Source: Candidatus Latescibacteria bacterium 4484_7
Lineage (GTDB): Bacteria; Krumholzibacteriota; Krumholzibacteriia; Krumholzibacteriales; Krumholzibacteriaceae
Direction of reading: 5' to 3'
DNA length: 8,483 bases
Assembly (NCBI GenBank): GCA_002085285.1
Contig: NATK01000094.1
Location: 1 to 8,483 of the forward strand
The notes beneath the pieces were generated by a model. The model was not told where the DNA came from. It ran no database searches and saw only the letters and a list, made by a program, of their open reading frames with translations. Of the stretch, positions 1 to 6,435 are shown one piece after another (position 1 is the stretch's first letter; each line of letters starts with the position of its first letter). The translations under genes and the position numbers were made by a program.

Positions 1-21
1 TATTACGGCTGCAAGGATCAT
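1..21 (-). CDS. Possible start of next Mrp-cluster gene (5' end only)
   Basis: Only seven codons are inside the window, reading MILAAVI from an ATG at 21-19. A strong GGGAGGG lies 9 bases upstream, and the hydrophobic start suits a membrane subunit. The gene would follow mrpG in the antiporter cluster, where another small membrane subunit (an MrpB or DUF4040-type protein) is commonly found. That identity is inferred from position only. The ATG overlaps the stop of the small frame at 18-155 (ATGA). Confidence 0.35.
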
Positions 22-155
22 CGGACTATGCCCTCCCTGTTTGCGACGCACGCTGTGAAGGAAGCGAAAGGGGAAACGATCATCGATTCCGTTTCTCTGT
101 GCCATCCTCTTCTTTGCTGCGCTCGGTACGAGCGAGGATTATCACCTTTACTCAT
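18..155 (-). CDS. Small 45-aa hypothetical ORF coupled to mrpG
   Basis: This is an unrecognised 45-aa reading frame beginning MSKGDNPRSY and ending NREGIVR. Its ATG overlaps the mrpG stop (ATGAGTAA, 8 bases shared). AAGGAGGG at 168-161 sits 5 bases upstream, an almost ideal ribosome binding site. Its TGA overlaps the ATG of the next candidate gene (ATGA). Stop-start overlap at both ends is what a translated operon member looks like. However, the protein is short, rich in Arg, Ser and Gln, has no obvious membrane helix and matches no Mrp subunit I know. It could also be a translated leader or simply the gap before the next gene. Confidence 0.3.
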   Translation of the reverse strand: MSKGDNPRSYRAQQRRGWHRETESMIVSPFASFTACVANREGIVR

Positions 156-513
156 TCTCGCCCTCCTTGCTCACCGCCGCTTCGTCTTTTTCGTACTCTT
201 CCCTCAACCTGTCCACTACGGTCTTCTCAGTAAGAGGAATCCCTGAAAAGTGTGAGGCTCTGGCGAGTGCATGGGAAGAAAGTGGGTTAGTCGCCGTTAT
301 GAACATGATGAGAATCAGCGACTGGGGAAGCCACGGCAGGTGGTATATCCCTATCCCGAGGAGAGTGAGGATGCTCCCCATCGTGGTCGCCTTAGTCCCC
401 GCCTGCATACGGTTGTACGTATCGGGCATTCTCAAGACGCCGAGAGCCCCGAGGAAGAGGAAGATCGAACCCATGAGCGATATTATCGCACCTATCATCT
501 TTACTGCGCCCAA
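148..513 (-). CDS. mrpG: Na+/H+ antiporter subunit G (MrpG/MnhG)
   Basis: This is a 121-aa inner-membrane subunit of the multi-subunit Mrp (Mnh) cation/proton antiporter, which exchanges Na+ or K+ for H+ as one large complex. It has three hydrophobic segments (about residues 4-26, 44-58 and 64-78). The family signature is visible as RMPDTYNRMQAGTKATTMG (28-46), followed by the T-N-P-x-S-x-H-A-x-A-R-A stretch near 75-86. The tail after residue 95 is charged and acidic. The start is taken as TTG at 513, because AGGAGG at 524-519 is 5 bases upstream. The in-frame ATG at 498 is badly placed for that site. It follows mrpF by 44 bases and its stop overlaps the next small frame. Length is normal for the family. 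Confidence 0.93.
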   Translation of the reverse strand: MGAVKMIGAIISLMGSIFLFLGALGVLRMPDTYNRMQAGTKATTMGSILTLLGIGIYHLPWLPQSLILIMFITATNPLSSHALARASHFSGIPLTEKTVVDRLREEYEKDEAAVSKEGENE

Positions 514-518
514 CTCAT

Positions 519-523
519 CCTCC
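519..523 (-). promoter_or_regulatory. Ribosome binding site deciding the mrpG TTG start
   Basis: GGAGG on the minus strand is separated by 5 bases (ATGAG) from TTG at 513. The ATG inside that spacer is out of the mrpG frame and meets a stop after a few codons, so TTG is the better start. Confidence 0.6.
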
Positions 524-557
524 TCTTCGATTTTCTCTCGTCCGCCGAGTACAGCAT

Positions 558-818
558 CTACAATCCCCCTTCGAGGTAGCGGGCTATTGCCACTACACCT
601 ATGAAGCTCAGGATACCGTAAATCATCGCAACGTCTATATATATCATTCTCTTTGCGAAAAGACCAACGAGCACGATGAGCGATATGGAGATCACTGTAA
701 GACAGTCGAGCGCGACTGCCCTGTCAGCCACCGTTGGTCCCTTGATAAACCTCATCATCGCCGTGAAGACTCCGATCATCGCAATCGATGCGGCTATGTA
801 CATGATCGTTTCAGCCAA
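558..818 (-). CDS. mrpF: Na+/H+ antiporter subunit F (MrpF/MnhF)
   Basis: This is an 86-aa integral membrane subunit of the Mrp antiporter with three predicted helices (about residues 4-24, 36-54 and 60-82). Family features are clear: GPTVADRAVALD (27-38) after helix 1 with its conserved Asp residues, then IDVAMIYGILSFIGVVAIARYL (61-82), where MrpF proteins typically read D-V-A-x-x-Y-x-x-L-x-F. The open frame extends upstream to a GTG at 848. The likely start is TTG at 818, six bases after a GGAGG, giving normal family length and overlapping the mrpE stop. The alternative ATG at 803 is 21 bases from that site. The overlap with mrpE suggests translational coupling. Confidence 0.93.
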   Translation of the reverse strand: MAETIMYIAASIAMIGVFTAMMRFIKGPTVADRAVALDCLTVISISLIVLVGLFAKRMIYIDVAMIYGILSFIGVVAIARYLEGGL

Positions 819-1299
819 AGATGACCTCCAGGAAGCGTTCGAAACCACGAACGATATCTTCCGTGGCGCCCTTTTCCTCGACGTCTCTTACGTCGATCCA
901 ATGAATGAAAAGCCTGTTGCCTCTTATATCAACGGAAAGGGTGCCCGGTGTGAGAGTGATGGAATTTGCAAGCACCGTTTTTCCTATGGACGATTTGAGT
1001 TTTGTTCTGACTTCTACTATGCCCGGGTTTATGGGGATTGTGGGCTGGACGACACGCCGAGCGACATCGAAATTTGCCCTTATAATTGCGTAGAACATAT
1101 ATGGTATGTAGGCGATAGCATAAGCAATGCGTTTAGGTTCGAGGGGGATGAACCGTTTTCTCGTCGTAAAGAGCGCAGAAATAACGAGCGCGGCAATAAA
1201 CAAGATAAGGATGTTACCCTCAACGGTCGTATGAGTCCATGCGGCATAGAGACCGGTCAGCATCAAGGCAAGTAAGATTATGAACAAAACCCTCTGCAT
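811..1299 (-). CDS. mrpE: Na+/H+ antiporter subunit E (MrpE/MnhE)
   Basis: This is a 162-aa subunit of the Mrp antiporter. Two close N-terminal membrane helices (about residues 3-20 and 28-45) are followed by a basic linker (TTRKRF) and a re-entrant hydrophobic stretch (58-73). A cytoplasmic domain follows. The MrpE signature is very clear: NPGIVEVRTKLKS (91-103), ANSITLTPGTLSVDI (111-125) and RLFIHWIDV (129-137). I chose ATG at 1299, which has AAAGG nine bases upstream and gives the usual family length of about 160. A TTG at 1332 in the same frame lacks a ribosome binding site. Its stop overlaps mrpF. The upstream marR gene is on the same strand, 180 bases away. Confidence 0.95.
   Translation of the reverse strand: MQRVLFIILLALMLTGLYAAWTHTTVEGNILILFIAALVISALFTTRKRFIPLEPKRIAYAIAYIPYMFYAIIRANFDVARRVVQPTIPINPGIVEVRTKLKSSIGKTVLANSITLTPGTLSVDIRGNRLFIHWIDVRDVEEKGATEDIVRGFERFLEVIFG
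825..829 (-). promoter_or_regulatory. Ribosome binding site deciding the mrpF TTG start
   Basis: GGAGG on the minus strand, inside the end of mrpE, is six bases from TTG at 818. No comparable site stands before GTG 848 or ATG 803. Confidence 0.55.
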
Positions 1300-1454
1300 C
1301 GAGCCAAACCTTTCGAAGACCTGATGAATCAACGTCCAGGGGTTATCTATTCACATTTTCTTTCCTCGTTTTTCGGAGTAAGCCATGGCGCCCTTGGGAA
1401 TCAGCGTATCCACACCGATGCCCCGTCATGCCCGTCGAAAAAAACAGGGAACGA

Positions 1455-1460
1455 ATTATA
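1455..1460 (-). promoter_or_regulatory. Candidate -10 element for the mrp operon
   Basis: A perfect TATAAT lies on the minus strand in the 180-base gap between the marR stop and mrpE. The -35 region is weak: only a TTAGTT-like hexamer is found at a spacing of 17, inside the marR stop region. If used, the leader before mrpE would be about 150 bases. The rest of the gap (1300-1454) shows no gene or terminator, so read-through from marR is also possible. Confidence 0.3.
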
Positions 1461-1479
1461 ATGAATTTGAGCTAAAAAA

Positions 1480-1950
1480 CTAATCAATTAATCTTGTACA
1501 TCTGTGAATTTCGAGCCAATGGTTAATCGCCTTTATGAGAAGCTCGATTGCGTTAAGCACCGGCTCCCTGAACTTCGGGTTGATATTGCTCAAAATCTCC
1601 TTGTGAACCTCGAGCGAGGCCTCCCTCATCTCCCTTACGATTCTATTTCCCTTCTTCGTCAGGGTGACCTTTATGCCGCGCCTGTCCTCGGGCGAAATCT
1701 TGCGTCTCACGATGTTCTTGCCCTCGAGGGAGGCCACGATCCTCGTCACACCCCCGGGTGTTATGTCGAGCCTCTCAGAAAGCTCCTTCATCGATAGGTT
1801 GTCTTTGGTGTAGAACTGGATGAGACAGTTGTATTCTGCCGTTGTGATTCCCGTCTTCTTGACGAAGTAGAGGTCTTTCAGCGCGCACTTTTGCCGAAGG
1901 GTGAATATGAGGTCTGCCATCTTGCCGATTTGATCTTCTCTTGTCCCCAT
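1480..1950 (-). CDS. MarR-family transcriptional regulator
   Basis: This is a 156-aa winged helix-turn-helix DNA-binding protein, normally a dimeric repressor released by a small ligand or by oxidation. The helix-turn-helix is LSMKELSERLDITPGGVTRIVASLEGK split across residues 52-78. The wing carries the MarR hallmark D89-R-R-G-I-K-V-T-L-T-K-K-G (89-101). Flanking helices (5-30 and 105-150) would form the dimer interface. Cysteines at 22, 42 and 151 could make it redox responsive, but that is inference. Start: ATG 1950 with AGGAG eight bases upstream; the in-frame GTG at 1959 overlaps that site. It lies upstream of mrp on the same strand and divergent from a methyltransferase gene, so either could be its target. 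The ligand is unknown. Confidence 0.92.
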   Translation of the reverse strand: MGTREDQIGKMADLIFTLRQKCALKDLYFVKKTGITTAEYNCLIQFYTKDNLSMKELSERLDITPGGVTRIVASLEGKNIVRRKISPEDRRGIKVTLTKKGNRIVREMREASLEVHKEILSNINPKFREPVLNAIELLIKAINHWLEIHRCTRLID

Positions 1951-1980
1951 AGCAATCACTCCTAAAAAATTGATTTAGTG

Positions 1981-2003
1981 AAATATTCGTTAAATAAATA
2001 TTT
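1981..2003. promoter_or_regulatory. AT-rich inverted repeat, candidate MarR operator
   Basis: Perfect 7-base arms AAATATT (1981-1987) and AATATTT (1997-2003) are separated by nine bases. The repeat lies about 30 bases before the marR start and covers its candidate -10 region, a usual place for an autoregulatory operator. AT-rich palindromes also arise by chance in such sequence. A further AAATATTT occurs at 2043-2050. Confidence 0.4.
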
Positions 2004-2020
2004 TTTTGCCGAAGTGTCAA
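1991..2020 (-). promoter_or_regulatory. Candidate marR promoter
   Basis: On the minus strand an exact -35 hexamer TTGACA occupies 2020-2015. The -10 is poor: TATTTA at 1996-1991 with an 18-base spacer containing a run of seven A. The weak -10 falls inside the inverted repeat at 1981-2003. Confidence 0.45.
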
Positions 2021-2139
2021 GAAGTTTTTTTTCAATTTTTGCAAATATTTATGATTGACAAATGATTCTCTGCATGGGAGGCTGCAGTGCCATTGCAATC
2101 AATTCGAAGGGTAATATTATGGCTACAAATATCTATCCG

Positions 2140-2148
2140 TGCTATAAT
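2140..2148 (+). promoter_or_regulatory. Extended -10 promoter candidate
   Basis: TGCTATAAT is a perfect extended -10 (TGn plus TATAAT). No good -35 stands 17 bases upstream, which extended -10 promoters can tolerate. It would start a leader of about 315 bases before the methyltransferase gene, including the hairpin at 2281-2301. Confidence 0.3.
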
Positions 2149-2280
2149 GCGCTTCCGGCTTGTTATTATGCCAGAAAGGTGCTTGCAAACTCGCTCCTGT
2201 ATGTTGCAAAGGCTTATTGAGAAAAGGCGCTCGGGTTCAAGCGCTGAGAGACGCTGATTCGTTGATAAATGACAAGATGC

Positions 2281-2301
2281 GGATGGAATCTCTTTCCATC
2301 C
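2281..2301. repeat. Perfect 8-bp inverted repeat (hairpin)
   Basis: GGATGGAA (2281-2288) and TTCCATCC (2294-2301) are perfect complements around a 5-base loop TCTCT. No T-run follows on either strand, so it is not a standard terminator. It could be a leader hairpin, a protein-binding site or chance. Confidence 0.55.
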
Positions 2302-2470
2302 CCATTGTCGCGTTCGATAGGGAGATGTATAAGCTGGAGGTATGCAGTCAAAGTTTTGCAAATTTTTCCTGTTTTAAATTGGAAGGGACTGATTTATAAA
2401 GAGAGAAAAGAGCTTATGAGCCGATTTGCTTGTAAGTTCATGGCGACGGAAAGAGAAAACGAGGGCTGAA

Positions 2471-3118
2471 GTGACGAAGACAGCGCCGTTCGATGCTTAC
2501 TACGAGAGATACGAGGAGTGGTTCGAAAGGAACCATCTCGTCTATAGGTCTGAAGTCGAGGCCTTACGCGCTCTTGTGCCTCCCGACGGGCTTGGCGTTG
2601 AGGTAGGCGTTGGAAGCGGCAGATTCGCCGTGCCTCTCGGCGTGAGGTTGGGTGTGGAGCCCTCGGTGAAAATGGCCGCTATAGCGCGAGCGAGAGGCAT
2701 CGATGTAGTCTCGGGAACGGGGGAGATACTGCCGCTTAAAAGCGAGTTTTTCGATTATGTCCTGATGGTTACCACGATATGTTTCCTCGATGACATTTCC
2801 GCTTCCTTCAGGGAGGTCTTCAGGATCTTGAAACCTCAAGGCAAATTCATCATCGGGTTTATCGATGCGGCGAGCAAGCTCGGCCGTGAATACGAGAGGA
2901 ACAAGGAGAAAAGCGTTTTTTACCGTTTTGCCGCGTTCTTTTCCGTTGACGAAGTCGTATCAATCGCCCGCGAGGCGGGATTCGAGATAGAGTCCTGCGC
3001 TCAGACTCTCTTTGCCGGTTCCCTCGGTATCGAAGACGTAGAGCCCGTTCGCGAGGGACACGGCGAGGGTGCCTTCGTTGGTCTCAGAGCCGTAAAGAGG
3101 CCGAAGCACACCACCTGA
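2471..3118 (+). CDS. Class I SAM-dependent methyltransferase
   Basis: This is a 215-aa soluble protein of the Methyltransf_11 type. It uses S-adenosylmethionine as methyl donor; the acceptor is unknown. Motif I is VEVGVGSGRFAVPL (43-56). GVEPS (61-65) carries the acidic residue that usually holds the SAM ribose. GTGEILPLKSEFFDYVLMV (82-100) is the strand-4 region, and EVFRILKPQGKFIIGF (115-130) is the motif preceding strand 5. The C-terminal part (FSVDEVVSIAREAGFE, 157-172) is typical of the fold. I chose GTG at 2471, preceded by GAGGG with five bases of spacing. The open frame extends to TTG 2426, but that start lacks a binding site. It is divergent from marR and ends before a strong terminator, so it is probably transcribed alone. 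Confidence 0.88.
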   Translation: MTKTAPFDAYYERYEEWFERNHLVYRSEVEALRALVPPDGLGVEVGVGSGRFAVPLGVRLGVEPSVKMAAIARARGIDVVSGTGEILPLKSEFFDYVLMVTTICFLDDISASFREVFRILKPQGKFIIGFIDAASKLGREYERNKEKSVFYRFAAFFSVDEVVSIAREAGFEIESCAQTLFAGSLGIEDVEPVREGHGEGAFVGLRAVKRPKHTT

Positions 3119-3262
3119 TTTCCAGAGGATCCCACCGCGTTCGAGATGGTTCCCATTATAAAATGGATAACAGGTCTCGCTGATTTTAGAATGCGATGTG
3201 AGAGGTCATTAGTCCAAGGTAATAGTCGTTGAGAGTGAGTATTCGTTCGTTTTCTGTCGAGG

Positions 3263-3292
3263 CGGGTCTGGTGTATCAGGCCCGTTTTTTTT
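3263..3292 (+). terminator. Rho-independent terminator
   Basis: The 8-bp stem CGGGTCTG / CAGGCCCG (one G-U pair) closes a 6-base loop GTGTAT and is followed directly by eight T. It lies about 145 bases after the methyltransferase stop and most likely ends that transcript. Confidence 0.85.
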
Positions 3293-3408
3293 CTTAATTG
3301 ATTAAATTTTATGTCATTTCGTGCCGATATACAGTCTAACTGTTCGAAGGTAGTTTGTCCCCCAGGGATTACTTGCCAGGCGAAGAAGATATTTTGAATT
3401 CACCGTTC

Positions 3409-3438
3409 TTGACAAGCAATGAATGGGGAAAGTATGGT
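3409..3438 (+). promoter_or_regulatory. Sigma-70-like promoter of the secreted-protein operon
   Basis: An exact TTGACA (3409-3414) and TATGGT (3433-3438) are spaced by 18 bases. The predicted transcript start near 3445 leaves a leader of about 36 bases before ATG 3481, which has a perfect AGGAGGT site. Confidence 0.6.
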
Positions 3439-3480
3439 GTTGGATGAGGGATTGAATTGAGTTTTGGAAAGGAGGTAAGC

Positions 3481-4290
3481 ATGCGGGTAAAGATAGCACT
3501 CGTTGTTATTGTACTGTTTCTTGGCTCTGTTTGCTATTCCAGCGCAAACGCCCAGTACAAGGTTCCAGTTGGAGCTTTCACCAATGGGGGAGGTGTAGCT
3601 GGCGGAGGCAACATGGTGCGTTACAGTGTTGGGCAGATGGCTCCTGGCATAATGAGCGGCAGTGCTAATATAGTAAAGGGCGGGTTCTGGTATCAGGCCG
3701 GTTTGTCCTCTGCTGTTGACGTTGCCGTGACATCGTTTTTAGGCAGGCTCCGCGACGATATGGTTGTTCTCGAATGGGTGACAGGCGATCACTCTTTCGG
3801 TGGAGTCAATATATACAGGGCCGAGGTTGTGGGGGAGGCTGCGGTGCCTGATGATGACTTTGTCAGGTTGAACGAGGTGCCGTTATCTCCCGAGACTGAG
3901 AGGTTCGTCGATGAGGGAGCCTTTCCTGGGAAGGAGTACGTTTACAGGATAGGGCTATTGGACGGATCGAGCGAGAAGTATTCGAGTGATGTGAGGGTTT
4001 CGCTTCCGCCGAGGCCTTTGACCCTGTACCAGAACTATCCCAATCCGTTCAATCCGACTACGAAGATAGCGTATTTTTTACCCAGGTCGGTTCATGTGAG
4101 GCTCGATATCTACGACAGTTCGGGGAGAAGGGTGAAGACACTGGTAAATGGTGATAGGGAGGCTGGGAGGTATGCGGTTTTGTGGAACGGGACGAACAGG
4201 CTGGGCAGGAAGGTCAGTTCGGGGATCTACTTCTACAAGCTCGTAGCGGGCAAGAAGTCGATAACGAAGAAGCTTGTTATGGTGAGGTAA
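3481..4290 (+). CDS. Secreted protein with T9SS type A / FlgD-like C-terminal sorting domain
   Basis: This 269-aa exported protein has a signal peptide (residues 1-24: basic MRVK, hydrophobic core, likely cleavage after SANA). Next comes a glycine-rich segment of the pattern GGG...Y-S-V-G-Q...G...GGFW (36-70), common at the N-terminus of extracellular proteins in FCB-like phyla. A fibronectin-like beta region follows (80-175). The C-terminal domain starts NYPNPFNPTTKIAYFLP (185-201) and continues with VRLDIYDSSGRRVKTLV, the G-x-Y-x-x-x-W-N-G-x-x segment and SSGIYFYKLVAG, ending KKLVMVR. This is the type IX secretion sorting signature, also described as FlgD Ig-like. It suggests delivery to the cell surface or outside; the specific function is unknown. 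ATG 3481 follows AGGAGGT by about five bases. It is first in an operon with the large protein 38 bases downstream. Confidence 0.88.
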   Translation: MRVKIALVVIVLFLGSVCYSSANAQYKVPVGAFTNGGGVAGGGNMVRYSVGQMAPGIMSGSANIVKGGFWYQAGLSSAVDVAVTSFLGRLRDDMVVLEWVTGDHSFGGVNIYRAEVVGEAAVPDDDFVRLNEVPLSPETERFVDEGAFPGKEYVYRIGLLDGSSEKYSSDVRVSLPPRPLTLYQNYPNPFNPTTKIAYFLPRSVHVRLDIYDSSGRRVKTLVNGDREAGRYAVLWNGTNRLGRKVSSGIYFYKLVAGKKSITKKLVMVR

Positions 4291-4328
4291 TGGAGGGCAT
4301 TTTTGTTTTACGGTAAGGGGGTATTTTG

Positions 4329-6416
4329 ATGAAACGCGTTATTCCATTTGCAATTGTTTTGGTTTTGATTCTGTCTGCTGCGACGTTTGCGACGATACCG
4401 AGGTATCTTTCGTATCAGGGTGTATTGACCGATGCGGGGGGAGCGGTTGTTGCTGACGGCACTTATAGTGTGACGTTCAGGCTGTACGATGTGGCGTCTG
4501 GGGGCACGCCGATCTGGAGCGAGACGGATAATGTGCAGGTAAGCAAGGGTATATTCAATGTGACGCTTGGGACGCTGGTGGGTCTCAGCCTGCCATTTGA
4601 TGAGGCTTATTATTTAAGCATATCGGTAGAGGGCGGCTCTGAGCTTTCGCCGCGTGTGCTGTTGAAGCCGAGCCCTTACAGTTACAGCACGATGAACGTA
4701 TGGGGAGCGAGCAACGTTTTTCCGTCAAGTGGTTATGTTGGGATCGGTACGAAGAGTCCGGGAAAAGATCTTCACATTTATAGGGATAGTGATTCGCAGA
4801 TAGGTTTGAGGATAGAAAATCCCAATACCGGTGCCAATTCCGCCGAGAGGATTTCTTTTTCCAATGAAGACGGGGATATTGCCGGGATAGTCTGTTACGA
4901 TCACGACAACGGAGCGTACCCTGGTGTAATGAGTATTTTCAACAACAGGCCGGATGGTTCGCTGGAATTGAAGTCCTCCGGGGGGAGCGTGTTTATTGCC
5001 AAGGACGGTAATGTTGGGATCGGATCGCCCAGCCCTACAAGGAAACTTGATGTGGCAGGCACCGTGAAGATGAACGGATTCTTTATGTCCTCGGGGGCTT
5101 CGGCCGGTTATGTGCTTACGAGCGATGGTTTGGGCAATGGCGCTTGGGCTCCGCCTGCATCTATCAGCTCGGACGGTGACTGGACGATTTCGGGGAGCGA
5201 CATGTACTCGGCTGTATCGGGCAATGTCGGCATTGGTGACAATACACCGACTGCGAAGCTCGATATACGCGGAGGCAACTGGGATCTGGACAACACAGAC
5301 GGAGACCTGAAGATAGGTGACGATACGTACAAGTTGAAGATAGGAGTGGCTACAGGAGGAGGTGGAGCTGGCACTGCCGGTATAAGGATGCAGGGAGGGG
5401 TGCAGAAGCTTATCCTGGGAGCGGGCTCGAAGGAGGCGATGGCGATCGATTCGAGCGGGACGGTGAGCCTTGGTAGCCCGACACAGGATGGATACCTGGA
5501 ATTCTACTCCAGCGGGATATCGACGCCTACATTGGAAATGTATAATTATTCAGGTCATGGCACTGCCGTTGACATGTACAATGATGCTCAATATAATACA
5601 ATTGAGTTAGAACCTGATTATAATGGGACCGGAGGGTATTTTTCTATATATAGGAACGAGACGTCTCGGGGATTTGTTGTTGATGGGAATCACCTTGGCA
5701 CTGGGAATACTTTTGTTGATATAGAGGGCGAGGATCGAAGTGTCGAATTTGATATGAGTTCATCGGGTGATGCTTCTGTCGCTCTGCCCAGCGATGCAAT
5801 ATCGGCGGTGGAGATCCTCGATGAGCCTGGTGGGGCAAGTTCGTATAATTACGATTTTAATGGGCATGTTTTACCGTCAGGCTCGAACGATGATATCCTT
5901 ACGAAGAGCATCGCTGTGCCTGCGGCTGGTTATGTGTTGGTCATTGCAACGGCACAGGTGAATGTTACTCACTCGAACGGTACATCGAGCAATGCACAAT
6001 TTGCTGTTTCCGACGCGAGCGCCACGATGCCGGCGGGGAAAGATGTCAATCTTTACTTGGATTCAAATTTATCGACAGGGGCATATAGATTCCCTGTAAC
6101 GGTGCATGGGATGTTTAGCGTACCGGCAGCCGGAACGCGTACGTTCTACTTCGTTGGAAATAACGCCTCGGGCACCTTTAATTTGACCGATGTTACCCTA
6201 ACAACGATATATCTTCCAACGGCCTATGGTTCTGTAAGCTCGAGCGTCCCTTCTACGGCTAAAGCGGGCGAAGAGGGCAAGGAGATGGCTCCTGCGCTTA
6301 CAAGTGCCGACATTCAAGCGGAGAGAGCCGAAGCGATCCGCTTCAACATGGAGCGCATCCAGCGCGAGCTCGATTTCCACATGGAGCCTGCCCTTATTTT
6401 TTGTAGAGGTTTTTGA
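4329..6416 (+). CDS. Large secreted VGIG-repeat, beta-rich surface/fibre-like protein
   Basis: This is a 695-aa exported protein. A signal peptide (1-21, cleavage probably near TFA) precedes an N-terminal domain beginning IPRYLSYQGVLTDAGG (23-38) and containing GTYSVTFRLYD, a family widespread in secreted bacterial proteins. Three repeats of form NVGIG-x(3)-P-x-x-K-L-D follow (137-150, 228-243, 299-314), resembling phage tail-fibre and adhesin shafts, with a degenerate stretch near 379. Residues 515-632 look like a compact beta-sandwich (VPAAGYVLVIATAQV; FSVPAAGTRTFYFVG), similar in style to C1q/TNF-like heads. The end (655-682) is a short helix, then LIFCRGF. It has no type IX sorting domain, unlike its operon partner. 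Start: ATG 4329 with AAGGGGG seven bases upstream, preferred over TTG 4326. Function is not known; a surface structure is inferred. Confidence 0.75.
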   Translation: MKRVIPFAIVLVLILSAATFATIPRYLSYQGVLTDAGGAVVADGTYSVTFRLYDVASGGTPIWSETDNVQVSKGIFNVTLGTLVGLSLPFDEAYYLSISVEGGSELSPRVLLKPSPYSYSTMNVWGASNVFPSSGYVGIGTKSPGKDLHIYRDSDSQIGLRIENPNTGANSAERISFSNEDGDIAGIVCYDHDNGAYPGVMSIFNNRPDGSLELKSSGGSVFIAKDGNVGIGSPSPTRKLDVAGTVKMNGFFMSSGASAGYVLTSDGLGNGAWAPPASISSDGDWTISGSDMYSAVSGNVGIGDNTPTAKLDIRGGNWDLDNTDGDLKIGDDTYKLKIGVATGGGGAGTAGIRMQGGVQKLILGAGSKEAMAIDSSGTVSLGSPTQDGYLEFYSSGISTPTLEMYNYSGHGTAVDMYNDAQYNTIELEPDYNGTGGYFSIYRNETSRGFVVDGNHLGTGNTFVDIEGEDRSVEFDMSSSGDASVALPSDAISAVEILDEPGGASSYNYDFNGHVLPSGSNDDILTKSIAVPAAGYVLVIATAQVNVTHSNGTSSNAQFAVSDASATMPAGKDVNLYLDSNLSTGAYRFPVTVHGMFSVPAAGTRTFYFVGNNASGTFNLTDVTLTTIYLPTAYGSVSSSVPSTAKAGEEGKEMAPALTSADIQAERAEAIRFNMERIQRELDFHMEPALIFCRGF

Positions 6417-6435
6417 TTTTTGCACATCGTTTAAT

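Larger units (their letters stand above)
1951..2470. other. 520-base divergent intergenic region
   Basis: This AT-rich region lies between the divergent marR and methyltransferase genes. It holds the marR promoter and inverted repeat, an exact plus-strand TTGACA at 2055-2060 without a matching -10, an extended -10 at 2140-2148 and an 8-base-arm hairpin at 2281-2301. Open frames here (for example 2119-2220 plus, 33 codons; 2032-2361 minus) look non-coding and overlap each other. Nothing else is recognised. Confidence 0.6.
3119..3480 (+). other. Intergenic region with terminator and promoter
   Basis: A 362-base gap separates the methyltransferase from the secreted-protein operon. It contains the terminator at 3263-3292 and the promoter at 3409-3438. 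From 3119 to 3262 I see no gene, only a small palindrome CCATT-ATAA-AATGG. From 3293 to 3408 I see nothing recognisable. Confidence 0.6.

Noticed and set aside
676..1275. 199-codon open frame on the plus strand
   Set aside because: It lies opposite mrpE and mrpF, whose family signatures are unmistakable, and its protein has no recognisable domain.
2055..2060. Exact TTGACA on the plus strand as a methyltransferase promoter
   Set aside because: No acceptable -10 lies 15-19 bases downstream.
2119..2220. 33-codon plus-strand ORF (MATNIYPCYN...) with a GAAGGG upstream
   Set aside because: The binding site is mediocre, an extended -10 sits inside it, no similarity is recognised, and overlapping frames in the same AT-rich gap look equally good.
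2032..2361. 109-codon minus-strand ORF
   Set aside because: No ribosome binding site or domain, random-looking composition, and overlap with marR promoter sequence.
3314..3499. 61-codon minus-strand ORF
   Set aside because: It is antisense to the secreted-protein promoter and start region and has no recognisable content.
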